Assembly (NCBI GenBank): GCA_047614005.1
Contig: JBLHIK010000017.1
Coordinates: 1-13,649 of the forward strand
From: JBLHIK01 sp047614005
GTDB taxonomy: Bacteria; Patescibacteriota; Minisyncoccia; Phycocordibacterales; UBA1006
DNA: 13,649 nt
Direction: 5' to 3'
Each line of letters begins with the position of its first letter. The stretch's first letter is position 1. Below the pieces are notes generated by a model. That model ran no database searches and was not told the DNA's origin. It saw only the letters and a list, made by a program, of their open reading frames with translations. Made by a program: the position numbers and the translations under genes. Below are positions 1-7,352 of this stretch, in pieces.

Positions 1-18
1 TTTCTTCAATTCTTTCAT
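1..18 (-). CDS. 5' end of an unidentified gene, runs off the left edge
   Basis: Only six codons are visible (Met-Lys-Glu-Leu-Lys-Lys), reading leftwards from an ATG at 18-16. Support comes from the promoter rather than the protein: an extended -10 (TGCTATCCT, complement of 25-33) sits 6 bases before the ATG, the same geometry seen at dnaE, secA and the DUF192 gene. The gene would be divergent from dnaE. Nothing can be said of its function, and the call could be a chance ATG. Confidence 0.4.
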
Positions 19-24
19 TTGTTT

Positions 25-33
25 AGGATAGCA
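25..33 (-). promoter_or_regulatory. extended -10 promoter of the left-edge gene
   Basis: TGCTATCCT on the minus strand, with 6 bases to ATG, implies a leaderless transcript. No clear -35 is seen; the -35 position would lie in the 39-65 hairpin. Confidence 0.35.
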
Positions 34-38
34 GAAAA

Positions 39-65
39 GCAGGATTTTGCGAAGCAAAATCCTGC
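39..65. repeat. perfect 12-bp inverted repeat between divergent promoters
   Basis: Two 12-base arms (39-50 and 54-65) are perfectly complementary around a GAA loop. On the minus strand the second arm is followed by TTTTCTGC, a weak U tract. It lies between the divergent starts of the left-edge gene and dnaE, so a terminator role is odd unless it blocks transcription crossing between the two units. It could be a dispersed hairpin element of this genome, which cannot be tested from one window. Confidence 0.6.
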
Positions 66-121
66 ACGCTTCATTGGAGCATATTTTCTACTTTTTTACA
101 GATAATCGAAATCTTGATATA

Positions 122-130
122 TGATATACT
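122..130 (+). promoter_or_regulatory. dnaE extended -10 promoter, leaderless
   Basis: TGATATACT ends 8 bases before the ATG at 139, which puts the expected transcription start at or next to the start codon. The same nine bases precede secA and the DUF192 gene. No good -35 is present, as is common for extended -10 promoters. The alternative in-frame ATG at 121 lies inside this promoter and would not be transcribed from it. Confidence 0.6.
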
Positions 131-138
131 CACTTTAT

Positions 139-3100
139 ATGAGTAGTAAATTCGTACATCTTCACTGTCACTCACATTATTCTCTCTTAGATGGTCTTTC
201 AAAGATAGATGACATTGTCGCAAAGGCGCAAGATCTTGAAATGAAAGCTGTTGCTCTTACTGACCATGGAAACATGCATGGTGCTATTGAGTTTTACAAA
301 AAATGCAAAAAAGCAGACATTAAACCTATCGTTGGTGTAGAAGGATATCTCGCAGCGCGCTCACGACATAAGAAAGAACCCGGCATAGATAACAAGCGTT
401 TTCATATTACACTCTTGGCTCAAAATGAGATTGGATATAAAAATCTCATGAAAATGGTTACTCTTTCGTATCTTGAAGGTTTTTACTACAAACCTCGAAT
501 GGATAAGGAGATGCTTCGTAAATATAGCGAAGGAGTAATATGTCTTTCTGGTTGTCCTGCTGGAGAACTTGCTCGATCACTCTCAAATCAAGATGAAGAA
601 AATTCACATAAATTAGTAGAAGAATATCAAGATATTTTTGGCAAAGACAATTTCTTCCTCGAACTCATGAGTCACCCTGAAGTTCCGGGAGCGGATCTCG
701 TAACTGAAGGTATTCAAAATCTTGGTGCTCATTATGATATACCTATCATAGGAACATGGGATGCTCACTATCCACACAAAGAAGATGCTGAGGTTCAAGA
801 CACACTCATCGCCATCAATACAGGAAAAGATATCAATACAAAAACCATGAGCATGAAAGACGGTAATTATTCTTTCATCGGAGAAAGTGAAGCGCGCGAA
901 GCTTTTTCCCACACACCAAAAGCAGTAGAATCTACCTTACAAGTAGCAGAGAGATGTAACCTCGACCTTACTTTAGGAGTATGGGTATTTCCAAAGGCAC
1001 CAGGTCTCAAAGAAGGTGACAATCCTGACGACGTACTAAAAAACCTTGCATATGAAGGCGCAGAAGAAAAAGGAGTATCTCTCGACGACCCAGTCGCAAA
1101 AAAACGTCTCGATTATGAACTCGAAGTTATTAGAAACAAAGGATATTCTGCATACTTTCTTGTAGTAGCAGATTTATTGCGTTTCTCTCGAGAGAACAAC
1201 ATATACAGCACTATTCGAGGTTCTGTGGCTGGCTCACTTACCACATATGTGACAGGTATTACCAAGGTAAACCCTCTCGAATACAAACTACCCTTTGAAC
1301 GATTCCTCAACCCCGAACGTCCCTCTGCTCCTGATATTGATATGGACTTTGCAGATAATAGACGAGATGAGGTTATTGAATATGCAAAAAGAACATATGG
1401 AGAAGACAATGTCGCACAGATAGGTACTTTTGGAACGATGCTTGCGAAAGGATCTATACGTGACGTCACTCGAGCACTTGGTCTTTCATATGATACAGGT
1501 GACCAACTCGCAAAACTCATTCCAGAAGGAGCACAAGGTTCACCTATGACTATTAAAAATGCTATGGAAATGGTTCCTGAGCTAAAAAAACTTCATGACG
1601 ACAGTGCTGAAATACAACATATTGTACGTATTGCAAAACGCATAGAAGGATGTGTGAGACACGTTTCCGTACATGCTGCAGGAGTAGTAATAGCACCTGA
1701 ACCTCTTGTAAACTATGTCCCCCTCCAAACTGACCCAAAGAAAGGAAAAATCATTACCCAATACGACATGCATGGTTGCGAAGACGCTGGTCTCGTCAAA
1801 TTTGACTTTCTAGGTATAAAAAACCTCGCAATACTTGCTGATGCAGTAGACCGAGTACAAAAAATACGCGGTATTGAAATAGATATTGAGGAAATAGATC
1901 TTGCTGACAAGACGACTTTTGAACTTCTCTCAAAAGGAGAAACAAGTGGACTCTTCCAGCTCAATGGATCTGGAATGACTCGCTTCCTCAAAGAACTACG
2001 ACCCTCTACCATACACGACATCAACGCGATGGTTGCGCTCTATCGCCCTGGTCCGATGGAAATGATTCCTGAATATATCAAGCGTAAACACAATCCCTCT
2101 CTTGTAAAATACCTTGACCCTCGCCTCGAACACATACTCGACCAATCATACGGAGTTATTACATATCAAGATGATGTCATGATGATTGCTATCGAGCTTG
2201 CTGGTTTTTCATGGCTTGAAGCTGACAAACTTCGTAAAGCAATGGGAAAGAAGATTGCTGAGCTCATGGAAGAGCAAAAGAAAAAACTCTTTGAAGGATT
2301 CAAATCACATGGAAAACTTTCAGACAAAACAATAGAAGAGATATGGCACCTTATCGAGCCATTTGCTGCCTACGGTTTCAACAAAGCCCATGCTGCGAGC
2401 TACGGACGCGTTGCCTATCAAACAGCGTTTATGAAAGCCAACTATGCTCCAGAATATATGTCTGCCCTCCTTACAGCAGACTCTGGTGATGTTGATAAAA
2501 TATCTGAAACTATAAAAGAGTGTGATCGCATGGATTTCAAAGTTCTTCCTCCTGATATAAACGAATCTTTTTCTGATTTCACTGTAGTTCGAGGAGATGG
2601 TGGTGAAGTGAGAAAAATCATTCGCTTTGGACTTCTCTCTATTAAGAACTTTGGAGAAGCTATTGGAAAAGCAATCATTCAAGAAAGAAAAAAGAACGGA
2701 CACTTCACTAGTATAGAAAATTTCCTCAAAAGAATAGATCATAAAAACCTCAACAAAAAGAGTCTTGAAGCTCTTATACAAGCAGGAGCTTTTGATACTC
2801 TAGAAGAGCGTGGTCGTCTTATGGCAAACTCAGATACTCTTTTGACATACAGAAAAGAAAGACTCGTTCAAAATACAGATCAAGTAAGTCTTTTTGCAGA
2901 TGCATTCCACGGAGGAGAAACATCAATCTCTCTTACCCTTTCTCCTGCAGAGCCAGCCACTCAAGATACAAAACTAGGATGGGAAAAAGAATTGCTCGGA
3001 CTATACGTCTCTGGACACCCTCTCGACAAAGTAAGACACAAGCTCGAAGGAAAACCAATCAATATCAAAAAGATTATAGAAGAAATGGGAGAAGGAATGC

Positions 3101-3342
3101 CTGCAGTGATTGGTGGCATTGTGTCTGAATGCAAGGAAATTCTTACAAAAAGAAAGAACGACAAAATGGCATTTATAAAGATTACTGACCTCCATGGCAC
3201 TATCGAAGCTGTTGTTTTTCCAAAGCTATATGAAGAACATCATGAGCTCTTCCAAGAAGAAACCCTTATTGCAGTAAAGGCACGCGTCTCTACTCGTAAT
3301 GGAGAAAAATCCCTGATAATAGAAGGAGTCAAGAAAATATAA
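139..3342 (+). CDS. dnaE: DNA polymerase III alpha subunit
   Basis: This is the replicative DNA polymerase catalytic subunit (family C). From the N terminus (numbering from ATG 139, 1067 residues) it shows a PHP domain with HLHCHSHYSLLDG (about residue 7) and TDHG; a palm with the catalytic pair in PDIDMDF (about 398-404, Asp399 and Asp401) and the third acidic residue in VKFDFLG (about 554); a helix-hairpin-helix near 870; and an OB fold (AVIGGIVSECKEIL to VVFPKLYEE) near the end. It stops shortly after the OB fold, so the extra C-terminal tau-binding domain of the 1160-residue E. coli protein is short or missing. PHP ligands lost in E. coli appear to be kept, so the PHP domain may be catalytic. 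ATG 139 was preferred to ATG 121 because 121 overlaps the -10 element and homologues begin near SKFVHLH. No strong terminator follows; read-through into the next small gene is possible. Confidence 0.97.
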   Translation: MSSKFVHLHCHSHYSLLDGLSKIDDIVAKAQDLEMKAVALTDHGNMHGAIEFYKKCKKADIKPIVGVEGYLAARSRHKKEPGIDNKRFHITLLAQNEIGYKNLMKMVTLSYLEGFYYKPRMDKEMLRKYSEGVICLSGCPAGELARSLSNQDEENSHKLVEEYQDIFGKDNFFLELMSHPEVPGADLVTEGIQNLGAHYDIPIIGTWDAHYPHKEDAEVQDTLIAINTGKDINTKTMSMKDGNYSFIGESEAREAFSHTPKAVESTLQVAERCNLDLTLGVWVFPKAPGLKEGDNPDDVLKNLAYEGAEEKGVSLDDPVAKKRLDYELEVIRNKGYSAYFLVVADLLRFSRENNIYSTIRGSVAGSLTTYVTGITKVNPLEYKLPFERFLNPERPSAPDIDMDFADNRRDEVIEYAKRTYGEDNVAQIGTFGTMLAKGSIRDVTRALGLSYDTGDQLAKLIPEGAQGSPMTIKNAMEMVPELKKLHDDSAEIQHIVRIAKRIEGCVRHVSVHAAGVVIAPEPLVNYVPLQTDPKKGKIITQYDMHGCEDAGLVKFDFLGIKNLAILADAVDRVQKIRGIEIDIEEIDLADKTTFELLSKGETSGLFQLNGSGMTRFLKELRPSTIHDINAMVALYRPGPMEMIPEYIKRKHNPSLVKYLDPRLEHILDQSYGVITYQDDVMMIAIELAGFSWLEADKLRKAMGKKIAELMEEQKKKLFEGFKSHGKLSDKTIEEIWHLIEPFAAYGFNKAHAASYGRVAYQTAFMKANYAPEYMSALLTADSGDVDKISETIKECDRMDFKVLPPDINESFSDFTVVRGDGGEVRKIIRFGLLSIKNFGEAIGKAIIQERKKNGHFTSIENFLKRIDHKNLNKKSLEALIQAGAFDTLEERGRLMANSDTLLTYRKERLVQNTDQVSLFADAFHGGETSISLTLSPAEPATQDTKLGWEKELLGLYVSGHPLDKVRHKLEGKPINIKKIIEEMGEGMPAVIGGIVSECKEILTKRKNDKMAFIKITDLHGTIEAVVFPKLYEEHHELFQEETLIAVKARVSTRNGEKSLIIEGVKKI

Positions 3343-3359
3343 TATTTTAATATCAAAAT

Positions 3360-3387
3360 TTGCATGTTATATCTATTGTGTTATAAT
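3360..3387 (+). promoter_or_regulatory. promoter of the 3433-3711 small gene
   Basis: TTGCAT (3360-3365), 16-base spacer, TATAAT (3382-3387), with TGT just before the -10 (extended). The predicted start near 3394 leaves a leader of about 40 bases without a Shine-Dalgarno. Confidence 0.6.
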
Positions 3388-3432
3388 TCATATGTACCTT
3401 TAATTTAAATCACAATTTTAAAAAATTTGATT

Positions 3433-3711
3433 ATGAAAAAAGACGAATTAGAATCTTTAGCAAAATATTTTAATATAAACACTTCAAAGTTTATAAGGTT
3501 TTCTTCAATGGCAACACAAAAATTGTTGGAAGAACAAACACCCTATGAAGAGTGCCTTTCTACTTTAAAAAAAATCTGGGAAGATATTTTTGGAAATAGT
3601 AAAGTTTTTTTATATAGTTATTATATAATAATAGAGCGTCTATGTGCAGAAATTGAAGAAGCAAGGATAAGAAATATCTTCAAAAAAAAGGGAGGGTCTG
3701 CTTTTGCTTAA
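3433..3711 (+). CDS. small helical protein of unknown function
   Basis: This is a 92-residue protein that I do not recognise. It begins MKKDELESLAKYF; an upstream in-frame TTG at 3427 would add two residues, but ATG 3433 is the more ordinary start. The sequence is charged and looks alpha-helical throughout, with a hydrophobic stretch around SKVFLYSYYIIIERL and a basic Lys/Arg-rich end (RIRNIFKKKGG). It has no signal peptide and no clear transmembrane span; the aromatic stretch is too short and ends in charged residues. It has its own near-consensus promoter and a strong terminator, which supports a real single-gene unit. It lies between dnaE and the parS-like site, but no function follows from that. 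Confidence 0.65.
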   Translation: MKKDELESLAKYFNINTSKFIRFSSMATQKLLEEQTPYEECLSTLKKIWEDIFGNSKVFLYSYYIIIERLCAEIEEARIRNIFKKKGGSAFA

Positions 3712-3733
3712 AAACACACTGTATGTTACATAC

Positions 3734-3766
3734 AAATGCCATGAAGACACACTCTTTATGGCATTT
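3734..3766 (+). terminator. rho-independent terminator of the small gene
   Basis: The 9-bp stem AAATGCCAT / ATGGCATTT (3734-3742 with 3758-3766) is followed by a run of T to 3770. A minor hairpin GTATG-TTA-CATAC (3721-3733) lies just before it. Confidence 0.85.
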
Positions 3767-3799
3767 TTTTCTTACTAAAATTCAGAGCTAAGCTGTTTT

Positions 3800-3815
3800 T
3801 CTTTCACGTGAAACA
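3800..3815. other. parS: parS-like ParB binding site
   Basis: TCTTTCACGTGAAACA matches the widely conserved bacterial parS 16-mer TGTTTCACGTGAAACA at 15 of 16 positions, and its core TTTCACGTGAAA (3802-3813) is a perfect palindrome. It lies in non-coding DNA, flanked by the terminator of the 3433-3711 gene and by further inverted repeats. In bacteria with ParABS, ParB loads at parS, usually near the replication origin, and organises chromosome segregation. No parA or parB is in this window. Confidence 0.7.
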
Positions 3816-3832
3816 CTTTTTACGCATTATAA

Positions 3833-3865
3833 GGGTTTTTGTCTCATTTTTGAGAGGTTTAACCC
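3833..3865. repeat. nested inverted repeat
   Basis: Outer arms GGGTT (3833-3837) and AACCC (3861-3865) enclose inner arms TCTCA (3842-3846) and TGAGA (3851-3855). It lies in the non-coding stretch with the parS-like site and has no U tract, so it is not a standard terminator. Role unknown. Confidence 0.4.
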
Positions 3866-3873
3866 CATCAAAA

Positions 3874-3888
3874 TGCAAGTGACTTGCA
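3874..3888. repeat. operator-like palindrome
   Basis: TGCAAGT-G-ACTTGCA is a perfect 7+7 palindrome around a single base, immediately followed by TTGACA (3891-3896). This resembles a repressor operator beside a -35 box, but there is no good -10 at the right distance and no gene starts downstream on that strand. Confidence 0.4.
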
Positions 3889-3919
3889 AATTGACAGATT
3901 TTTATTTATATAAAATACA

Positions 3920-3947
3920 AAAAACCCCCATTATCATGAGGGTTTTT
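3920..3947. terminator. bidirectional terminator after the lysozyme-like gene
   Basis: An A5-CCC-C-CAT stem pairs with ATG-A-GGG-T5 (one mismatch, loop around TATC), with T runs on both strands. It lies 16 bases after the stop codon of the minus-strand gene at 3964 and ends that transcript. Confidence 0.8.
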
Positions 3948-3963
3948 CTTTAATCTAAATAAA

Positions 3964-4611
3964 TTATTTTATATCTTGGTTTTCAATCCTTTCCATAGTT
4001 TCGAGGATTAGCTTTTTATAATCCTTTCGTATTGAAGGTGGATTATACGTATCGATAATCTCTTCAAGAGTCTTTCCGTTATAATAGTGCTTGGTAGTTT
4101 CTCTTTTGCCACCTAGGTGAGCAGAAATATGATTAATAGATACTTCATAAGATTCGAAGTTGATCTTACATGAACCCCAACCAAAAGTATTGTATGTTGC
4201 AGTTGTACATGCAAATTTTCCTCCTGTTGATTCTATAAAACCTATAGCAGCAAGAAGATTCCAGTCAATACCATGAGCATCTGCCGAAGCAACCATATCA
4301 GCACCATATCCCTCTAAAGGAAGATTCATGCTGGCATAAAATGAGTCGATTTTATCTGCTTTATATTGAGCATCTCGCGAAAGATGACTTTTATCAAGAT
4401 CTTCAAGCTCAGAATGAGTTTGGGCCTGAACACTACTGAGAAGTATTGCATGGTAGTTTGGAGTAAGTACTAAAGCACCTATAATAAGACTTATTCCGAT
4501 AAATGCGATACTTATAAGAATAGTAGAACGTTTTATGTTGGCAAACATGCCTTGTGTATTTTTTTGCATAAGTAGCGGTTTCGCTCCGCCAACACCGTGG
4601 TTGAAATGCAT
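3964..4611 (-). CDS. membrane-anchored lysozyme-like (glucosaminidase/transglycosylase) protein
   Basis: This is a probable peptidoglycan-cleaving enzyme. An N-terminal membrane span (about residues 30-50, ILISIAFIGISLIIGALVL) is followed by a linker with many charged residues and then a lysozyme-fold core. In the core, DWNLLAAIGFIESTGGKF carries the likely catalytic Glu (about residue 127), and YNTFGWGSC with FESYEVSINHISAHLGG resembles the substrate-cleft motifs of endo-beta-N-acetylglucosaminidase-like domains. Two Cys (in FACTT and GSCK) could form a disulfide outside the membrane. The start is uncertain: tandem ATGs at 4614 and 4611 follow a TATCAT -10 by 3 and 6 bases, and internal Met codons just before the membrane span are alternatives. 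The family assignment rests on motif resemblance only. It follows secA on the same strand but is separated from it by a terminator. Confidence 0.75.
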   Translation of the reverse strand: MHFNHGVGGAKPLLMQKNTQGMFANIKRSTILISIAFIGISLIIGALVLTPNYHAILLSSVQAQTHSELEDLDKSHLSRDAQYKADKIDSFYASMNLPLEGYGADMVASADAHGIDWNLLAAIGFIESTGGKFACTTATYNTFGWGSCKINFESYEVSINHISAHLGGKRETTKHYYNGKTLEEIIDTYNPPSIRKDYKKLILETMERIENQDIK

Positions 4612-4617
4612 CATTTT

Positions 4618-4623
4618 ATGATA
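4618..4623 (-). promoter_or_regulatory. -10 element of the lysozyme-like gene
   Basis: TATCAT on the minus strand, 6 bases before the ATG at 4611. A TTGGAA lies upstream with a long 19-base spacer. Weak, but the spacing fits the leaderless pattern of the neighbouring genes. Confidence 0.35.
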
Positions 4624-4643
4624 CGTTTTCTACTGAATTCTAT

Positions 4644-4673
4644 TCCAATAAAAAAGCCCTCGTTGCGAGGACT
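4644..4673 (-). terminator. secA terminator
   Basis: The stem AGTCCTCG / CGAGGGCT (complement of 4655-4673, one C-A mismatch, 3-base loop) is followed on the minus strand by TTTTTTATT. It lies about 50 bases after the secA stop. Confidence 0.8.
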
Positions 4674-4722
4674 CGTCTATGATAGCATATTGTTTTAAAA
4701 TAGTCAATACCTTTACAATCTT

Positions 4723-7284
4723 TTATTTTTTAGTCAATACCCAGCCTTCTTGGAGCATTTTTTCTGCTTTTTTATATTTCATTTCTTTCACTTCTCCATC
4801 TTTTGAGATAGTCACATTTTCATTTCTTCCTATTTTATCTGCTTGCACGGGTGATGAGGGAGTGTCTTTTTCCTGTGCATTATTATTAGAAGATGTAGAA
4901 AATCCTTTTTGTGATTCATGAATCGCTATCGCTTTTTTCTCTTCTACTACTTCTTCTGATTGTATAGCCTTTTCTACCATATCTACTTGTAGTCGGGATA
5001 TCTTTTCAATAACTTCACGTCTAAATGTTTCCTCGAGATTTTTAAAGAGTCCTAGTCCCTCTTTTTTATATTCTATGAGAGGATCTCTCTGTCCATACGA
5101 ACGTAGGTTTACTGCACGTTTTGTATAGTCCATGGTCTCAAGATGATCTATCCAAAGAAGGTCAGTAGTATAAAGACCAATACGCCTTACTGCTTCTAAG
5201 AACGCATCATCAGGTACTTCATTTCTCTTCTTGCCAATCATTTCAGCCATCTCTGTATCACCATTCAATAGATCATGCAAGAAATGCTCTACTCCTTCAT
5301 CTCCAGACTGAAGAAGTAGTCTACGTCTTTTATATATTGTATTACGTTGAGTTGAAAGAACATCATCATATTCAAGAGTATGTTTTCTACTGTCAAAATG
5401 AAAACCCTCTATTCTCGTTTGAGATGTTTTGATAGAATTTGTAATCATCTTTTGTTGAATAGGTTGGTCTTCTGGTATTTTCATACGTTCCATGAGTCCA
5501 GCTATTCGTTCTCCTCCAAAAACACGCATAAGGTCATCTTCCATAGATACGAAAAACTGTGTCACTCCTGGGTCTCCTTGTCGTCCTGAACGTCCTCGTA
5601 GCTGGTTGTCGATACGACGAGCCTCGTGCCTTTCTGTCCCTAATACAAACAAACCTCCAAAAGATTTAATTTCTTCTTTCTGCTCTTCTGTAGCATCTAT
5701 TCCTCCAAGCTTGATATCAATACCACGCCCAGCCATGTTGGTTGCAATAGTTACTGCACCTTTTTCTCCTGCGTCTGCTATGATCTCACCTTCCTGTTCG
5801 TGGTTTTTTGCGTTCAATATAGTATGTCTTATACCCTCTGCAGTCAGATATGTAGAGAGAAGTTCGTTTTGCTCTACTGAAATAGTACCAATCAGGATTG
5901 GCTGCCCTGTCTCATGCACCTCTGCAATCTTTCGTGCAATAGCCATAAACTTTCCTTTCTGTGTTCGAAATATTTGATCGGAATTATCAAGACGAGCAAT
6001 CGGTCGATGAGTAGGTATTACAATAACGTCAAGACCATATACTTTGAAAAATTCCTCACTTGAAGTCTCTGCTGTTCCTGTCATACCAGAGAGTTTTTTA
6101 TAAAATTTGAAATAGTTTTGAAAAGTAATAGAAGCCATAGTCTTGCTCTCTCTTTGTATAGGTACACCTTCTTTTGCTTCTACTGCCTGATGAAGGCCTT
6201 CACTCCATCTGCGTCCAGGTTGCATACGCCCTGTCGAAGGATCGACTATTATTACCTCTCCATTATTTACTACGTATTCCTTGTCTCTTGTAAAAAGCGC
6301 CTTTGCACGCAATGCTGTTTCAAGATGATGAACATACTTTATTCCTTTTTCAGTATAAATATTATCAAGACCCAATATATCTTCTGCTTTAGTAATACCA
6401 TCATCAGTAAGAGCAACTGATTTGAATTTTTCATCTTTTACATAGTCAGCATCTTCTCCCTCTTTTAGTTGCGCGGCAACTTCTGAAAATTGTTTGTAAA
6501 AGTCCTCTGACTCTGCAGCAGGCATAGAAAGTATCAGAGGTGTTCGTGCCTCATCGATGAGAATAGAGTCAATCTCATCTACAATAGCAAAAGCATGTTC
6601 TCTCTGAGAAATATATTCTTTATTTTGCGTTGTATTGTCACGCAAGTAATCAAAACCAAACTCATTATTTGTTCCATAAGTAATATCTGCAGCATAGCTT
6701 TCTTTCTTTGAAGAAGGGCGAAGAAATTCATATTCTACTTTAAAAGAACCCACTTCATCACGTTCTTCATCGTCTGCTTTGTCGGTAAATGTCTCATCAT
6801 AGAGATATGACTTTCCTTGACTGTTTACAACACCAACAGAAAGACCCAAGAAAGCATATATCTGTGCCATCCACACAGCATCACGCTTTGCTAGGTAGTC
6901 GTTTACTGTTATTACATGTACTCCTTCACCACTTAAGGCATTGAGATATATAGGAAGTGTTGCCATAAGAGTCTTTCCTTCTCCTGTGCGCATTTCTGCT
7001 ATCTTACCTTCGTGAAGTACTATTCCACCAATGAGCTGCACGTCATAGTGCCTCATTTCCATTGTTCGACGAGTAACCTCACGAATAGTAGCAAACACTT
7101 CAACTAAAATATCATCGAGAGTATCCCCTTCTTCTAATTTTTGTTTAAATTTTTCTGTTTGTTTTGAAAGTTCAGTATCTGAAAGCTTTTTCATTCCTTC
7201 TTCTAATTCATTTATCTGATCAACTTTCTTTTGATAGTTTTTATAAGTAGGGCCTCCGAAAAGTTTCTGTAATATCTTTATCAT
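4723..7284 (-). CDS. secA: preprotein translocase ATPase SecA
   Basis: This is the motor ATPase that drives secretory proteins through SecYEG at the inner membrane. It has 853 residues. Visible motifs: Walker A MRTGEGKT (about 98-105), VNDYLAKRD, Walker B VDEIDSILIDEARTPL (about 234), GMTGTAET, motif V NMAGRGIDIKLGG (about 518) and motif VI LRGRSGRQGDPG (about 570), then the scaffold region with LEYDDV and LWIDHLETMDY. Two features are unusual. The segment between the LEYDDV helix and LWIDHL is much shorter than in E. coli SecA. The C-terminal tail has no CxCx8CC/CH zinc motif; instead it reads GRNENVTISKDGEVKE then MKYKKAE, which aligns with the SEC-C frame with each cysteine replaced. The start is ATG 7284, 6 bases after TGATATACT. 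Neighbours are unrelated and it forms its own unit. Confidence 0.97.
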   Translation of the reverse strand: MIKILQKLFGGPTYKNYQKKVDQINELEEGMKKLSDTELSKQTEKFKQKLEEGDTLDDILVEVFATIREVTRRTMEMRHYDVQLIGGIVLHEGKIAEMRTGEGKTLMATLPIYLNALSGEGVHVITVNDYLAKRDAVWMAQIYAFLGLSVGVVNSQGKSYLYDETFTDKADDEERDEVGSFKVEYEFLRPSSKKESYAADITYGTNNEFGFDYLRDNTTQNKEYISQREHAFAIVDEIDSILIDEARTPLILSMPAAESEDFYKQFSEVAAQLKEGEDADYVKDEKFKSVALTDDGITKAEDILGLDNIYTEKGIKYVHHLETALRAKALFTRDKEYVVNNGEVIIVDPSTGRMQPGRRWSEGLHQAVEAKEGVPIQRESKTMASITFQNYFKFYKKLSGMTGTAETSSEEFFKVYGLDVIVIPTHRPIARLDNSDQIFRTQKGKFMAIARKIAEVHETGQPILIGTISVEQNELLSTYLTAEGIRHTILNAKNHEQEGEIIADAGEKGAVTIATNMAGRGIDIKLGGIDATEEQKEEIKSFGGLFVLGTERHEARRIDNQLRGRSGRQGDPGVTQFFVSMEDDLMRVFGGERIAGLMERMKIPEDQPIQQKMITNSIKTSQTRIEGFHFDSRKHTLEYDDVLSTQRNTIYKRRRLLLQSGDEGVEHFLHDLLNGDTEMAEMIGKKRNEVPDDAFLEAVRRIGLYTTDLLWIDHLETMDYTKRAVNLRSYGQRDPLIEYKKEGLGLFKNLEETFRREVIEKISRLQVDMVEKAIQSEEVVEEKKAIAIHESQKGFSTSSNNNAQEKDTPSSPVQADKIGRNENVTISKDGEVKEMKYKKAEKMLQEGWVLTKK

Positions 7285-7290
7285 GGAGCT

Positions 7291-7299
7291 AGTATATCA
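7291..7299 (-). promoter_or_regulatory. secA extended -10 promoter, leaderless
   Basis: TGATATACT on the minus strand ends 6 bases before the secA ATG, identical to the dnaE and DUF192 promoters. A possible -35 CTGACT lies 18 bases upstream of the -10. A longer transcript from the promoter at 7579-7607 would have to pass the hairpins at 7489-7509 and 7361-7433. Confidence 0.6.
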
Positions 7300-7352
7300 C
7301 AGTGATTTATACAAGTCAGTTTATTTTTATATACTTTATGTTATTCGTTATA

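Noticed and set aside
121..138. In-frame ATG at 121 as the dnaE start
   Set aside because: It overlaps the extended -10 element, adds six residues with no family counterpart, and would not be on the transcript predicted from that promoter.
613..3200. Several minus-strand open frames of 60-150 codons inside dnaE
   Set aside because: They are shadows of a strongly conserved gene, with no recognisable protein features or start signals.
3891..3919. Plus-strand promoter starting with TTGACA
   Set aside because: No acceptable -10 lies at 16-18 bases, and any transcript would meet a terminator within about 25 bases, with no gene.
5380..6420. Plus-strand open frames inside secA, and similar ones inside nrdA and nrdB
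   Set aside because: They lie antisense to genes with continuous conserved motifs and have low-complexity translations; no promoters were noted.
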